Shown in pieces: positions 34,416 through 46,443 of a stretch of 64,000 bases of DNA. The stretch is from Phoronis australis. Taxonomy: Eukaryota > Phoronida > Phoronidae. The stretch's first letter is position 1, and each line of letters starts with the position of its first letter. The DNA lies in contig NMRA01000903.1 of assembly GCA_002633005.1 (NCBI GenBank), positions 33,010 to 97,009 of the forward strand, read 5' to 3'. A program made the position numbers and the translations under genes. Below the pieces are notes generated by a model that did no database searches, was not told the DNA's origin, and saw only the letters and a list, made by a program, of their open reading frames with translations.

Positions 34416-35955
34416 TGCATCACGAATTTTTGTCCGACCGGTCGGAAATTGGTCGACGACTGGCCGTAGACCGGTCGTCTAGCGGACCAGCAGCCGACCA
34501 ACAACGGTCGTCTAGGAGCCGTCTGCTGAGGTGCCTCTATGGTCGGCACTTGGGTCGGCTAAGTGGTCGCCTAGCGTAGACGAACAATTCGGATTAAGCG
34601 TGTACTTGGTCGGCAATTACCATTTTATGACTTAGTGGGTGAACTTAGGACAAACAAACATTTAACTGTTCACTGTTCGTTTACCAGTGGCAACTCCGGT
34701 CTTGACATCGGTTTATCAACTGTTGTTCAACTATTGAATGGAGGTAAAATCGAATCAACCTACAAATACGAAGTGCGTGACATTACACCAGCCTAAAACC
34801 TTATGTTGAATTAATGACGACGTGGTAAAATCAAACGTTAAGTGATATCGCGGAAGCATAATTTCTAACTTTAGATATGAGACTTTTTATACAGTACATT
34901 ATGCATAAAAACAAGCACGAAGTTTGAAATTTACAACAAAATAGCATGAAAATCAGAATACAACATTGGATATGTTACGACCTTAAACGTTTTCATGCCG
35001 CGGAATGCTCAACAAGCAGCACGCATTTGCTCTCATCCGTTATTGCTCTTGATCATCACTTCATCACGCTGTATATTGCGCTTTACCACAGATAATTATT
35101 GTTCATTTCTGTATAATTTCTTAATATGATGTTACAGTAATAGAACCCGAGTTTATTTTAGTAACAACATAAACATTGGTTTGAACAAAGCGCCGATATT
35201 AAATCATGGGCTTATGAAAACGGAAGACTGTGATCGGTTTAATTATAGTGTCATCCATCATCCATCATCATTCTGATATTGTTGTCACTTTCGCAGTAAA
35301 AAATTTTCTAAGCTAGAGCCTTTCTATCTAGCCAGCTAGCTGAGTAGACTATTTTCAAAATACAGCAAGGTGCCACTGCGTATTGAGCTCAAACAGACCT
35401 CGAAACTTCACACAGCCCGGATAGTTATGCTTGTCACCTCGTCTGGCTAAAATCAAGTCAAAGTCACGTGTTCGTATTTAAAATACACGGCAATATCTCA
35501 CGTAATCTCGTGAAGTCTTGCTTTTTAGCGAGGTCCTAGCGTTACTGAACGGGAGGCTGGTGTGTCAAGAATGATGCGTTCTGATTGGTCAAATAAGCCG
35601 TCACTCAAAATCCTGGCGATAGGTCAATTACACAACCGACGTGAACTCATGTCACCGATACAACAAAACTAGGTTAATTTATTTGACCCTGTGCTAAGAA
35701 AAACATGCATCGACACGCAAAGTGGTATGAGCCTGACAACTTATTACGCAACTGCTATTCTAGCCTAAAAATAGCAGCCGAGCAGCTGGTCGGCTGATGG
35801 CCAGTCGGCTCAAGGGTCGGCTGAAGGGTCGGCTGGGGAGTCGCCTTATAAGTCGGCACTGCGGGCAGCCTCCGGTCGGTTAATTTTTAGCCGACCGGTC
35901 GACGGCCAGTCGTCGACCAATTTCCGACCGGGCGGACAAAAATTCGTGACGTGTG
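34416..35955. mobile_element. TIR family A, near-full copy
   Basis: About 1.54 kb. The left end (catcacgaatttttgtccg) and the right end read inward (cgtcacgaatttttgtccg) match over roughly 58 bp, including ggtcggaaattggtcgacga. Inside the TIRs are GC-rich arrays of gtcggct words, then an AT-rich core without a transposase. The left boundary abuts an N at 34397 with an inverted snippet of the same end, so the first bases are uncertain. Partial copies lie at 18933-19440, 33881-34072 and 39546-39622. Confidence 0.85.
35440..35575. repeat. Dispersed repeat D, copy 1
   Basis: Shares tacacggcaatatctcacgt and gcgaggtcctagcgttactg with 58655-58740 (tacacggcaatatttcgcgt, gcgagatcctagcgttactg). It lies inside the family A element, so the copy at 58.7 kb may be another family A fragment. 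Confidence 0.7.
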
Positions 35956-35959
35956 CTGT

Positions 35960-38865
35960 ATCTACATGCGAATCTGCTCTAGATAAATCTGGTGGTTAAA
36001 ACAGAAAGAGGCGTGAGAATGTGATCTGAAATAGCGGATTGTGAGCGTGCTATCGTTGTCACGGAAATAGTTCCAATCATGCTTGTCAATTCTGGTGTAA
36101 GGAAACACTATTCGGTCACCGTGGTAATAGTTAAATGTTTGTCCACTTTCGTATCAGGAAAATTTGTGCTGTAGTGAAATGTTGTAAAGTATTGTGCATT
36201 TTAAGTTACGTATGGTAAAAGATTGAATCATTTTGGCTTCCTTCGTATTCATTGCTTAATGAATAAAAAATGATAACATTTTGAATTGGACTTGTCATAC
36301 TTATGTGCTCGAACGAGCCTCCTATTTGGGGAAATGGAAAAAGGTCCGCCTCTGCCAGGAACCATGAACTCCGAAAAAAGTAGAAAACGAGACAATATTC
36401 CACTAGAAGACAGGAAGTGTCAAAATTTAGCGTCTGCAATCCATAGCTCTGAACATCCCCAGTGAATCTTATACGATGTAGTAAGGTCTGCCTCAGTCAG
36501 AGAAGCACGAATAAATATCATTTGGGCGAGCGCTGTGGCCAGGGACCAGGTAGTCTTGGCACAAAGCTCTATAGGCCTACTAACAAGCTGTATTTTGACG
36601 ATAGTCTTCATACTTGTACCTGGCAGTGAGGCTAGCTAACCCTGAGGGCTGCCGCGGCAGTGTGACACAGGACTAACCAGCCCGTAATTTTATGCAAGTA
36701 TCTGAAACTATGTTTGAATACATACGGCATTTATGGTTTGAACATATTACTTTGAAAAAACAGCTTGCAACCGCATGCCTTTATCGTTTGCCAGTGTCTG
36801 CTCTCGGTCCGCACCGTGTCCGATCGGCTTCGGTTCCGAGTCCGGTAAAATAATTTCTGTGAAACTTTATTCGCCACATTTTTTCAGAAAATTCAATAAA
36901 GTTATCCGTATATTGATTTAATTAATATTAAGGCTCTCTGTCGATTATTTTATCCCCGTTTGCAGGCTGGTAACAGGCACTGCTCCAGTCGCACTGACGG
37001 TGTTTTCTTAGCCTGGGTTCCTGAATGAATTGTACTTTCGGGTTCGCGGTAAATGGTGATCTGTTCTTCGGGTCGGAATCGTGAGTGGCGCGTTTTTATA
37101 AGCTTTGTTCTATTACGGATTGTGTATTAGTTATGGGGTAGGTACTTCTTGGATCCTTATAACATCCTCTAACCATGTAGCAAGGGTTAACAACGTGTGC
37201 TTCTTGGACTTTAAGGTGAATTTGGCGAAGAAATCCAACTCCACTTTTTGGTCACCGTTAACTTTTTCACCACGCGCGCGATAACCACAAAGTAGGCAGG
37301 CTAGCGCGAGACTGAGCGAAGCGCTTGATGCTGACGCCATTTGGGTGGCGCGTGACACTTGCAAAAAAAGTGTGGGAAGGTATCATGTGAAATTTGTAAG
37401 ATTTTATGTCAACATTAGTGATTTCACGTAACTTCCTCAAAATGGCAACCCAAAGAGAAAGTCGAGCAAACCGCGACAGATTTTCAACGATTTCTTCAAA
37501 TTATCTTGACTGGATCTTCTCCAGCCTTATGTTATGTGTTAATTATAGATCCATGTGCATATATGCATGTTTCATTTAATTTTATTTCCTGTATTTTGAA
37601 ATTCGTAACTTTTTGTGGGGATGCACTACCTCCCCTGTATTCCTGCGGCATCCAGGGCGATGTAATTGCCTACCGGCTGCCTAGTGTTGAATACAAATTA
37701 ATTATGACACTGGAATCATGAGCTTCAAGTTGAAGCAAAAGTTTTTTTGTTGCAATACAGCCCAGCTCTTACCCAAACAAGACATGCAGTTGAGTGAAGT
37801 ACCTAGGCCTATCTTGTGTAGCTTTGAGTTAGAGACTTAGAATGTAACCAGAACCAAACCCAACGAGATAAGGGTAACGTGGCCATGTTTTTGTTGTGGT
37901 TGAACTTGGAATGTTGCTGAATTTCAAAACTTGGTACCTCATCCGCGGACAATGTACGTTCACAAGATACATGCAGATCTACAGTAGATGTGTACAACTG
38001 ACAAATTTTTACACCGCAGGTACGCACTGATTTTCAATAAATTGGTCCATTAGAGGAAAATGTTAAACTTTTCTATTTTTGTGTGTGCCACCATGATGCT
38101 AAAGGGAAAGGGTTGGAGTTAACTTAGAATATTGGTTTATTACCCTCATAGTGGAGGGGCTAAGCAATACAGTAAAGGCATAGGAACCATTTGATGGTTG
38201 AAGGACAGGGAGCAATCTACTCACTTTTTAATTTTATTTTAAAATATAGTTCACGTGTCGAAACTTAATAATGAATCATTGGTTAATCGACATTTATTGA
38301 CACCCGTCATATTGAGGGTGGAAACCTGTCTCTGCCCCTCAACATTTTGGCTACTCGGCGCTCCGAGCATCAGGGAAAGAAATATTATGAAACCAAACAA
38401 AACATTGGCTTACTATGCAAGTATCAAATTGGCACAATAAATCAAATGCATAAATTCCATTGTTCATTCCAGTAAGAATAAAATTTGTTAAAGGAAAAGG
38501 GAATGCTCAAAATTGTGTCAGTCCATGGGGTGCATCACTGGACAACAATAATTTGTCTTTCAAACAAGATATTTTGCACAACAATGAGACAACTTTCAAC
38601 AAGCTGATCAGTAAGTGATATTTTGCAAAATTTAATGCATGTTTTGTCGCCTTGTGTGGCATTTTATCATCACAGGCAGGGCTCTGGCTGCAAAAGCACA
38701 TTGAGCCCTCAAAATAGCTAACACTTGAAGTTGATAGAATTCACAAAATTTTGCTTCAGGTTTTTATTAAAGCTCGTGGTCCATTGTGTGGAAAGTCTTA
38801 TTTGACTTGAAGACATTGGCTTTGATTTACGTGACGATTCATGTTCTGTCATGTGATTGGAAGGG
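35960..38865. other. No secure gene
   Basis: At 36002-36075 a block (ggttaaaacagaaagaggcg) recurs at about 50119. A short frame starting with an ATG at 37442 (MATQRESRANRDRF) is followed by a stop after about 45 codons; it could be a first exon but I see no donor. Otherwise AT-rich with chance frames. Confidence 0.45.
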
Positions 38866-39545
38866 CCCAACCCGAAGGCGACTGAAGAACAAAGATGTTT
38901 GTATTATGATAGGGAGCCTCACCTAAAGCCAGTCAAAAAGCAGACCAATTATGCAATTTTACGGGACCCCACGAGAAAATGGTTGAACATTGTTACCTCT
39001 TGTAATAGTCAGGGGCCGTGACCAAAGGCAGTCAAACAGTGGCGCCCCTATACTAATGCTGGATATCCTAATAATGTAACGCAATTTACTCTTCGGCGGC
39101 CTATAGACTCTGTGGTCCCCTTCAAGTGGGCTGCCTATGTTAAACTTAACGACCTCGCTCATCAGGCGGGGTCACTAATATTAATACATGTATAGAAGGC
39201 CTCGCCGGAAGACGACCAGAGAGCGGGGCCCATATTGGGCCGCAATCCCCACCCGCCTTCCGGCGAGGCCACCTATGTTAATATAGAAGCCCCGCTTCTC
39301 GACCACCCTTCGGCGAGACCTTCTATAATAATATAGCAGGCCTCGCCAAAAGGCGGATGGAAAGCCGTGACTCCTGTATTAATATAGACGACCCCGCTCT
39401 CTGCCTGGCTTTTGGCAGGCACATCTGTATTTACATAGCCTGCCCCGCTTTTTGACCGTCTTTCGGCGAGGCCTTCTATAATGATATAGGGGCCTCGCCT
39501 AAAGAAGGTCGGAGAGCAGGGTGTCTATATTAATATACATGTAGA
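38866..39545. repeat. Array of self-complementary GC units with AT spacers
   Basis: About seven clear units, with more decayed ones to the left. Each is roughly 50 bp with a GC core of the form ggcctcgcc-aaaggcgg-gagagcgggg, separated by AT-rich palindromic spacers such as tattaatata. Units occur in both orientations (forward near 39197, 39340 and 39487; reverse near 39235, 39290, 39390 and 39440), so adjacent units can pair into long hairpins. No coding capacity. A family A terminus follows directly at about 39622. Confidence 0.8.
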
Positions 39546-39622
39546 TAGCCCCGATTTCCGGCTATAAGTGCTCACCGCAGAGGCGACTCAGCAGACGACT
39601 CCTAGCAAAAAAATCGTGATGT
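39546..39622. mobile_element. TIR family A terminus beside the GC array
   Basis: Reads inward from 39622 as cacacatcacgatttttttg, then ctaggagtcgtctgctgagt, matching the family A end at 18933 but with its middle deleted. It suggests the adjacent array was carried by, or inserted into, a family A element. Confidence 0.65.
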
Positions 39623-40081
39623 GTGCAGTATATGTATATTTATATTTATAAGGGTGGACCAATTCCGAAAATGTTTCTCTAGATTAGCTCTCACTGCTAA
39701 GTATTGGTTCTGTGGAAACCTCCTAATTCACATAGGTATGCCTATTTTCAAGCAGCAAAATCAATGTATTTCCAGTTGAGAAAATTTAAATTTGAAGCTG
39801 TGCACTGAATGACCTAAGTCAAAAGTCGTTTGGTAATGGAAGGCGTTTTCGCCGCTTTGAATAATTAGCAAATGTTTGCAAAACCAAAGACTTTTAAACG
39901 TTGACATTTCGAGTACTGGTTTTGACAGCTAGGCGGCTCCTGCCATCGCATTTTGATCTATTGCACTTCTAATATTTTCAGGATTTGTATGCCAACTGAG
40001 AGTTAAAGCTGACGAAGTAGAAAAAAGGGTTTCTCCTACCCAACCAAAAGAGCCCTTGCTACCGTGCGTTAAGCAGCCGTC

Positions 40082-41257
40082 ATGCATTTGCGCACGCTTT
40101 CCAAAGTAAAGATTTTAGCAATTGCCATGGTTGTATCTTTAAATTTCTTTTTTCTGCGACGCGCCTGGAACAGTGACACCGAGTATATAAAATGGAAAAA
40201 ATTCGTACCCAAAATTGTCTTTGGAGTGACTCCAGAAGTGAAAAGTGTTGAAAACCGCAATGTTTTTTCCGGCACTTCAAAAACATCCGCCTCGAATATG
40301 TACCAGTTGGCCATTTCGCCCGTGAAAGATGTGAAAGTTAGGCCTACACGCTCCTCAATTATGCGAACGGACCGAATACCAATTGGTCCCTTTCAACAGT
40401 TCTATCCTTTGGATGTCAATCTCCCTGAAATCGTTGTCAAGATCCGACGGGGAGAAAATGTAGATGTCCTTGCCATAAACCAATTTAACCATTCGACGGT
40501 CATTGGAAGTCTATGCACAGATGAACTACAAGTGGTGTATGTTATTAAAAGCCATCCTCGAAAAATAGGCTCCAGGATGGCAATTAGGCGTACCTGGGGG
40601 AACGAATCAATGTTGCTCCAAACGTCTAAAAGACTATTCGTTCTGGGAACAAGTCCAGATGAGGGCATACAGGCAGATTTACATGCGGAAAACAAACTCT
40701 ATAAGGACCTAATACAAGGAAATTTCTCAGACATTTATTTAAACACGGGTACAAAGATGGAATTTGCAATTCATTGGGCAGTTAGATACTGCAGTGGGGT
40801 AAATTACTTTGTTTTTCTTGACGATGACGTGCTGCTCAATCCGACGGCTATGGCGAATTTATTGAAATCGAAGCAAGTGAGTCAGACGAGAAGACTTTAT
40901 CTTGGATGGTTTAAAGGAAATCATAAACCTTTCCGAAACAAAAACAGCAAATGGTACGTGTCATTCGAGGAGTACCCCCTGTTGGAATACCCGCCTTTAG
41001 CACCTGCTGCCACCTATGTCCTAAACCAGGAACTAGCAAGGGATGTTGATATTGCCATGAGATTTGTAAAGAAAATTAGATTTGACGATGTTTATTTGAG
41101 TCTAGTAATTCGGAAATTAGGAGTTCCGCCATTTCATACAAATCTCATTGTCCCAGGTCCTAATGAACTTTTAAACGCCACTTGTATAGTGAAGTGGGGG
41201 GAATTTTCCCCCGAAGGACTTACACAGGCTTGGGAAAAGTTCCAAGGTTCCGTGTGA
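40082..41257 (+). CDS. GT31 beta-1,3-galactosyltransferase-like enzyme
   Basis: An intact 391-codon intronless gene. A short cytoplasmic head is followed by a signal-anchor helix at about residues 10-26 (ILAIAMVVSLNFFFL), the type II topology of Golgi glycosyltransferases. The stem runs to about residue 145. The GT31 catalytic domain then shows RMAIRRTWG (165-173), FVFLDDDVLLN with the metal-binding DDD (247-249), KWYVSFEEYP (290-299), YPPLAPAATYVLN (303-315) and FDDVYLSLVIRKLGV (334-348). Four N-glycosylation sequons lie at 136, 174, 214 and 365. The length fits the family. The enzyme should transfer galactose or N-acetylglucosamine in beta-1,3 linkage onto glycoprotein or glycolipid acceptors in the Golgi; the exact donor cannot be read from sequence. 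An in-frame TAA lies 12 bases upstream of the ATG, supporting this start. An AATAAA signal lies 113 bp past the stop. Being intronless, it could be a retrocopy, but single-exon B3GALT genes are usual. Confidence 0.93.
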   Translation: MHLRTLSKVKILAIAMVVSLNFFFLRRAWNSDTEYIKWKKFVPKIVFGVTPEVKSVENRNVFSGTSKTSASNMYQLAISPVKDVKVRPTRSSIMRTDRIPIGPFQQFYPLDVNLPEIVVKIRRGENVDVLAINQFNHSTVIGSLCTDELQVVYVIKSHPRKIGSRMAIRRTWGNESMLLQTSKRLFVLGTSPDEGIQADLHAENKLYKDLIQGNFSDIYLNTGTKMEFAIHWAVRYCSGVNYFVFLDDDVLLNPTAMANLLKSKQVSQTRRLYLGWFKGNHKPFRNKNSKWYVSFEEYPLLEYPPLAPAATYVLNQELARDVDIAMRFVKKIRFDDVYLSLVIRKLGVPPFHTNLIVPGPNELLNATCIVKWGEFSPEGLTQAWEKFQGSV

Positions 41258-41369
41258 GCAAGTAACTGGAAAACCAGACTATTGTAATCAAATCTGCGAT
41301 ATAATATACATTCAGGAAACTCAGTGTTGCTATAAAAAGCTAGGGAATGGAAGATGTTTGACAAAAACA

Positions 41370-41375
41370 AATAAA
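41370..41375 (+). terminator. Polyadenylation signal AATAAA
   Basis: A canonical hexamer 113 bp after the stop of the galactosyltransferase gene, in a suitable A-rich context. It is the likely 3' end signal of that transcript. Confidence 0.6.
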
Positions 41376-41524
41376 CGAATGTTAAAACAAAAGTGAAAAG
41401 TGTGATTAACAACTGAATTGCTTATACAGGACTGTTACTGGGCTCTTACTGTGAACACAAACTCATTGAGTTACGCCGACTTCACTGGCCAAGCTAATTA
41501 ATTATGCCTATCAGGTTTTTATTG

Positions 41525-41785
41525 ACAAATCCTTAAGGGGCTGCTCACAAAGAGAGGGCCCAATGTTCGAATCGATTACTTCTATTTTCATTTTGTGTAA
41601 AATCGTGCAACCGGTATTCCTGTTGAGGAAGGCTACTTCTTGCAGGGTGACATGACGATGGAATGAACTGTCACTCTTAATGTTGTTAAGCCTTTCATGT
41701 TAGGGTGTCCAATTTCAAACGGGACCCTCTCTCTGTGGTGCGGTTTGGGGAATTGCCCCTTTGTCCGTCTGTATGTAAATCCGAC
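41525..41785. repeat. Dispersed repeat B, copy 2
   Basis: Same family and orientation as 25612-25885, with moderate divergence. It lies shortly after the galactosyltransferase gene. The minisatellite that follows copy 1 is absent here. Confidence 0.7.
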
Positions 41786-41789
41786 ACTG

Positions 41790-43600
41790 CCAAGAACATG
41801 TATTTACGAGAGGAAGATAAGATTCCAAATTGATCACAAAACGCAAAAAACTCGTGCACAGTAATGCAGTATCAAGTCATTCGATCCAAACAACTAAAAA
41901 TGTTAAAAACACAATTGGATTGACCGCCATAGTGAGGGTTAGGTATAAAATAATGTTACTTTTTCCCATAGTATCGGAAGAATAGTACTTCTTTTGAAAA
42001 TCGTTGCTATGAGTTCAGTGTTTGTAAGGAATTCGCACATGCCAAAAAGATTGTCGAGGCTACTATTTATAACAAAACGAGGTACTGAAAGTACTAGAAA
42101 CCATAAACAAAGATTTCAGCTGTTTTGGAGTTCAAGTTTAAGTCTTGCACCTTTATAGGTACCTCTGAAATGAGCAAAAAATACACCTTAATACGAAAGT
42201 CTCATCTTCCATGTTCCCCGTGTTACCCGTCAAAAATCTGCGAGCATTCCTGCGGAAATTCCTAAATTAGAACATTCCGTTTTGATAAAAAAGATCGTTG
42301 ATTTCTGATTTACATGTTAGAATTGATGATGCTTTGATGAATTTAGTTACAGCCTGAATTTGTAAACCCTCTATAATCCGATCCCCAAATAATACAGTAC
42401 ACTTAGGCGATTTTTGTATATCCAAAATAATTCTCAAAGACGTTGATGAAATTCGGACAGTTCCCGAAAATAAACTCACAATTCAATTGGCAATAAATGG
42501 TACAGTATTGCTTTTTAAGTTAGGTACAAAATTTGTCGTTTGAGCTCACAAACTGGAGATCAAATAGAAATTAAGTCATTAAATGAAGGTAAAAAAGTGT
42601 TGGTTTCTGATTTACGTATTTATGTACCTACATGTACGATTAATCGATGTTTTTTTTTACAATTAGAAAACTAAGTCTGTCAACAATGAAAAGTGTCATG
42701 CGTTCAATCAATTCTATATATCCGAAAACTTGCTCCAGATGTACAGCCAGAAAACTAATCGTCTAAGAAAATACGATGTTTCACTGAACTTAGTGGTAGG
42801 CGGACCTTGGGAAAATTTGATTTGTCATTAGACCGCCAAATAGCAAAGTACACAAAAAGATATACAGTGTATGTCTATCTCAAATAAGTCTCAAGGATGT
42901 TGTTGAATGCCGGTCAGCTCTACAAAGTATCCCAAAATGCCCTCCTATTATATTTACTGTTTTTCTTGTTGAGGTCCCTTTTGGAAAGCAGTGCTATCAC
43001 TGAAGAGGCCACCCTCATTTTAAATGTCACAATAATAAATAAACAATTCAAATGCCAATAAATTGTTTATTGACTTAGGCAATGGATTAGTGGTATAAAT
43101 TCATAAACCGTAGATCGAAAAGAAGTTAAAATCTTTCAATAAATCAAGTTGGTCATTGACTTGGAAAGGTGATTTTTGTTTCCAGTGGTACTGTGCAATG
43201 AATTTTCTTCTCCAAAACTGGATCGTTTGCTTGCCATTCCCGTGAACATTACAAAAAAACGGAGCACGTCATGACCGACGCAGCCACGTTAAGAATAAGG
43301 TGTAACCTTGCAGTAAGCCCGCGCAGAATTTGTGATCCACGGGAACTGAATTTGAACTCAAGACATTGAAGTGGGACACACTCATTACCATTTCCCCCAG
43401 CCACCAGAAACTGGACTACTGGCCGTTTTTCAACAAGAGATTTTGAAACAGCCTCAAAAGCACTATACGAGGGACCTGGGGACGTCATCTTTTCAAGACA
43501 TTCCTTCCAAAAATGTTCAAAATAAAATGAACATTTCCCGAAACTGGATCGTACCTAATCTTGACCTTAGAGCCAACACAACCATTTCCCTACGCACTTA
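41790..43600. other. No secure gene; repeated minus-strand motif
   Basis: Minus-strand frames at about 42479-42267 and around 42900-42700 show a loosely similar order, suggesting an old internal duplication. A 79-codon minus frame at 43488-43249 has protein-like composition (KSLVEKRPVVQFLVAGGNG) but no recognisable domain. Confidence 0.4.
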
Positions 43601-43601
43601 C

Positions 43602-43665
43602 TGTTTTATTTTTCTGCGGCAGCCAAGGGGGGGNACTGTTTTATTTTTTGCGGCAGCCAAGGGGG
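43602..43665. repeat. Short duplication at an N in a G-rich tract
   Basis: The words ctgttttattttt and gcggcagccaagggg occur on both sides of the N at 43634, ahead of a run of twelve G. This is an assembly seam at a homopolymer. Confidence 0.8.
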
Positions 43666-43815
43666 GGGGGGCGGGCCCCCTGGGACCCCCCTAAATCCGC
43701 CTTTGTGGTGGTATCCGGAGAACGAGGGGCTGAGGGGCGGAGGTGTTGGCGATAGGAAGGGGGAGGGGTAGTTTGTCGAAGTCAAATTGGTTTGTGCCCC
43801 ACAATATTTTTTGCC

Positions 43816-44060
43816 TTCCTACGGGCCTGTGCTTTTGGTTGGCAATTAACCAACCAACAAACTCAATTGATGCCTTTTACTTTCCTCTCCCTTTGGAACA
43901 TTTTACCATTTTACCACCAGATGGGGCACGTATTGGGTTTGGATGTCAATCAGCTAACCCAAACTCACTACCTGTTTACTGTTTTCACGACTTAACCACC
44001 AGAAGGGTAAGCTATTGGTTGTTGGCCGTCAACCAACTAACTCTAGCTCACTAGGCCACG
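43816..44060. repeat. Diverged minisatellite, about three units
   Basis: Three degenerate units of about 80-100 bp. Each holds a ttggttggcaattaaccaac-type inverted core followed by caaactca-type sequence and a ccaccaga boundary. It is too diverged for exact unit counting. Confidence 0.6.
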
Positions 44061-44269
44061 TTATAAGATTCCGTGCTAGGTGGATTGAACAGGGGGAAAT
44101 CCATCCCAATACTTCGCCAATTTAAAAAGAAGAAATTACTTTAAAAAATGTAATGAAGTCAATAAATTGCGAAGGAAACATTATCACAAGTCAGACCGAT
44201 TTGCTGTCAGAATTCTATAGTTTTCATGTATCGCTTTACAGCTGTTAAAATAACAATCTGTATGAAGTT

Positions 44270-45403
44270 GACTTGCGTTCGTTACTATCGGCCATGGGTC
44301 CCAAGCTCACAGGGCATGAACACGAGGCGCTTGAGAAAGAAATTTCAGCCAAGGAAGCTCTTGAAACATTGCGATATAAGAAAAACAACAAAATGTCAAA
44401 TCCTGATGGCTTCTCATCAGAGTTTTTCATTTTTTGGAAAGATGTTTCTGTCTTTATGGTGAGATGGTTCAATAAAAGTTTCAAATTCGCTTGCTTACAT
44501 GATCACCAATATCAAAGTGTAATTTATATTATTTGTAAGGGAAAAAAGATGGCTTCTTGGCAACTTGTGCCCCATCTCCCTATTAAATATGAGCTGCAAT
44601 GTTCCTTTGGGCCGTATTGCCCAAGGTATTAAATCAGTCAATTAATAAGCTAATACGTAACGAGCAGTCGTGATTTATAAAGGGAAGATTAATTGGAGAA
44701 AATACGAGAACAATACAATGTACATGTATACGAACTACATGTACTTCATTTCACGGGGGAATATACATGTAGTATCCCAGGCTTTTAGTAAGGGTATATT
44801 TCGAAAGAGCTTCTTATTCTGCCTCATGAATCTTTATATACAACACTTTGTTTTTTATAATTGCAAAAAAATTCTTGAATTGGGCTCGCTTTCTGAACCA
44901 GAGTGCAAAATTTTGTATTATTCAACAAGGGTACACGTCTGTTTTTTTAAATTGGTCGCGGCTGCCATCAAAGAGACCCTCTCTCTCCCTATCTGTTCAT
45001 TGTTTGTGTCAAGGTTATGGCCACAATATTTCGCCAAATTAATAAAGCATATGGTATCACTATAGGCTCACTGTAGTATGCCGATGATACATTTCTTTGT
45101 TTGTATGGCTCTAACGAATCACTAAAACATTCTGTGAATTTGTTGGACCAGCTTTGCAAGTTCTCTGTTTGAAATTCAACCTTGAAAAATTCATTGTATA
45201 TGGATTGGTTCAATGAAACTCATTTTATTACACTTGTGCCCAGAATTTGATCTCTACTGGCGTAGAGATTCATTTAGCCTCCTTGGTATCAACTTTTTAT
45301 TAATCTAAGAAAAATGTTAATTACATATAATAACTATGATGACAAAATTCGTGAGGAAAGATCAACGTCAACAAAGTTCTCCTTAAGCAATATGCAACGG
45401 TCA
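44270..45403 (+). pseudogene. LINE reverse transcriptase, 5' part, interrupted
   Basis: Plus-strand frames in order: an RT N-terminal region (EKEISAKEALETLRYKKNNK, then NPDGFSSEFF) at 44273-44520; remnants of NEQ and IGENTR near 44660-44710; a region equivalent to motif B near 44970-45050; the catalytic YADDT near 45077; and a thumb segment near 45290 (SFSLLGINF). Frameshifts are frequent. The copy stops abruptly at 45403 and resumes at 47524 beyond the TTAA-flanked element. It is the L1/Tx1-like type of 19716-25255 in the opposite orientation. Confidence 0.85.
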
Positions 45404-45407
45404 TTAA
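45404..45407. repeat. TTAA target-site copy, left
   Basis: TTAA immediately precedes the inverted terminus aggagaattc. Its partner is 47520-47523. Confidence 0.8.
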
Positions 45408-46443
45408 AGGAGAATTCAACCAAGAAAAACAATCTGTTTTGTATCAATTTAGATCGAGTAGTTCCATTCGATAACAGCAAGTACAGTTCTTTTACCCGAC
45501 ACTTGTACGCACACGGAGTTGTTGAAATTAACCAATGACGTGAGAGGTTCGAACGCAGTTCACGACAGGCTTACTGGGTATCAGTTTATCGCTTGAATTT
45601 ATCGTTTTACACCTATTAAGCATCATGTAAAACCTTTGCAAATACGTCGACTTATTGAACAAACGTGTTGTTTTATTTCGTTGTTACGCATTTATAGGTA
45701 TTTGAACGTACCGTAGCCTACAAAGTTCGGTAGGCCAATTTACCAAGGGCGGTCACGGGAGTTAGTGGAGTCTGTTCGGTGATAAATTCGAATTATTCGT
45801 GCGTAAAATACAGCCAGGAGAACATAACTGTGTGTTGTAATTTTACACTTGCGGTTTGTTTCAGTTCTAAACACATAAAACGCTTGTTATCCCGGCCAGT
45901 GGCTCGGAACCCAATCAGGCCAGTCGCAGCCGGACTGAAGACATCATGACGAACATAAACCAGCCAAAATTGGAAACTAAACTTTCAGTCAAGAAACGAC
46001 TATATTAGTGAGTCAAATAAATAATGTGCACGTGATTATTTTGTTGAATTAGCCGTGAAACTGCAAATCTACTAACTAGCTCGTCGGAAACCGCAGTCAG
46101 GTTACCTTTCCACAGAACCGTCAGGGAAAAATTTGTACAGTGGCAATAATTCCAATAATGTATGTGAATATCTAAATAAAGATTCCCCTAACACGTGACC
46201 ATAGGATATAAAATCGAGTTATTGTTTCACAACAGCTTTCTGTCAGCAAACACCGAAATAGGATGCGCTCAAACGGCCTCGGTGCCCGGTCAATTAGTTC
46301 GTTGAATCTAAAGCCGGTAACGCAGCGATTTATTCATTGCGGATTTCTCAAAAAATTTGCACTCAAGAACACTCCAGGGGCGTTACAAATTGTATCTAAT
46401 TAGACAGATTTTGATTCAGTTTATATAAGCATTGGTTAGGGTG

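Noticed and set aside
38866-39545. Possible CRISPR-like array
   Set aside because: Units alternate orientation, spacers are not unique, and the host is a eukaryote; it is a palindromic satellite.
40069-40695. Minus-strand frames overlapping the galactosyltransferase gene
   Set aside because: Antisense shadows of a confirmed coding region.
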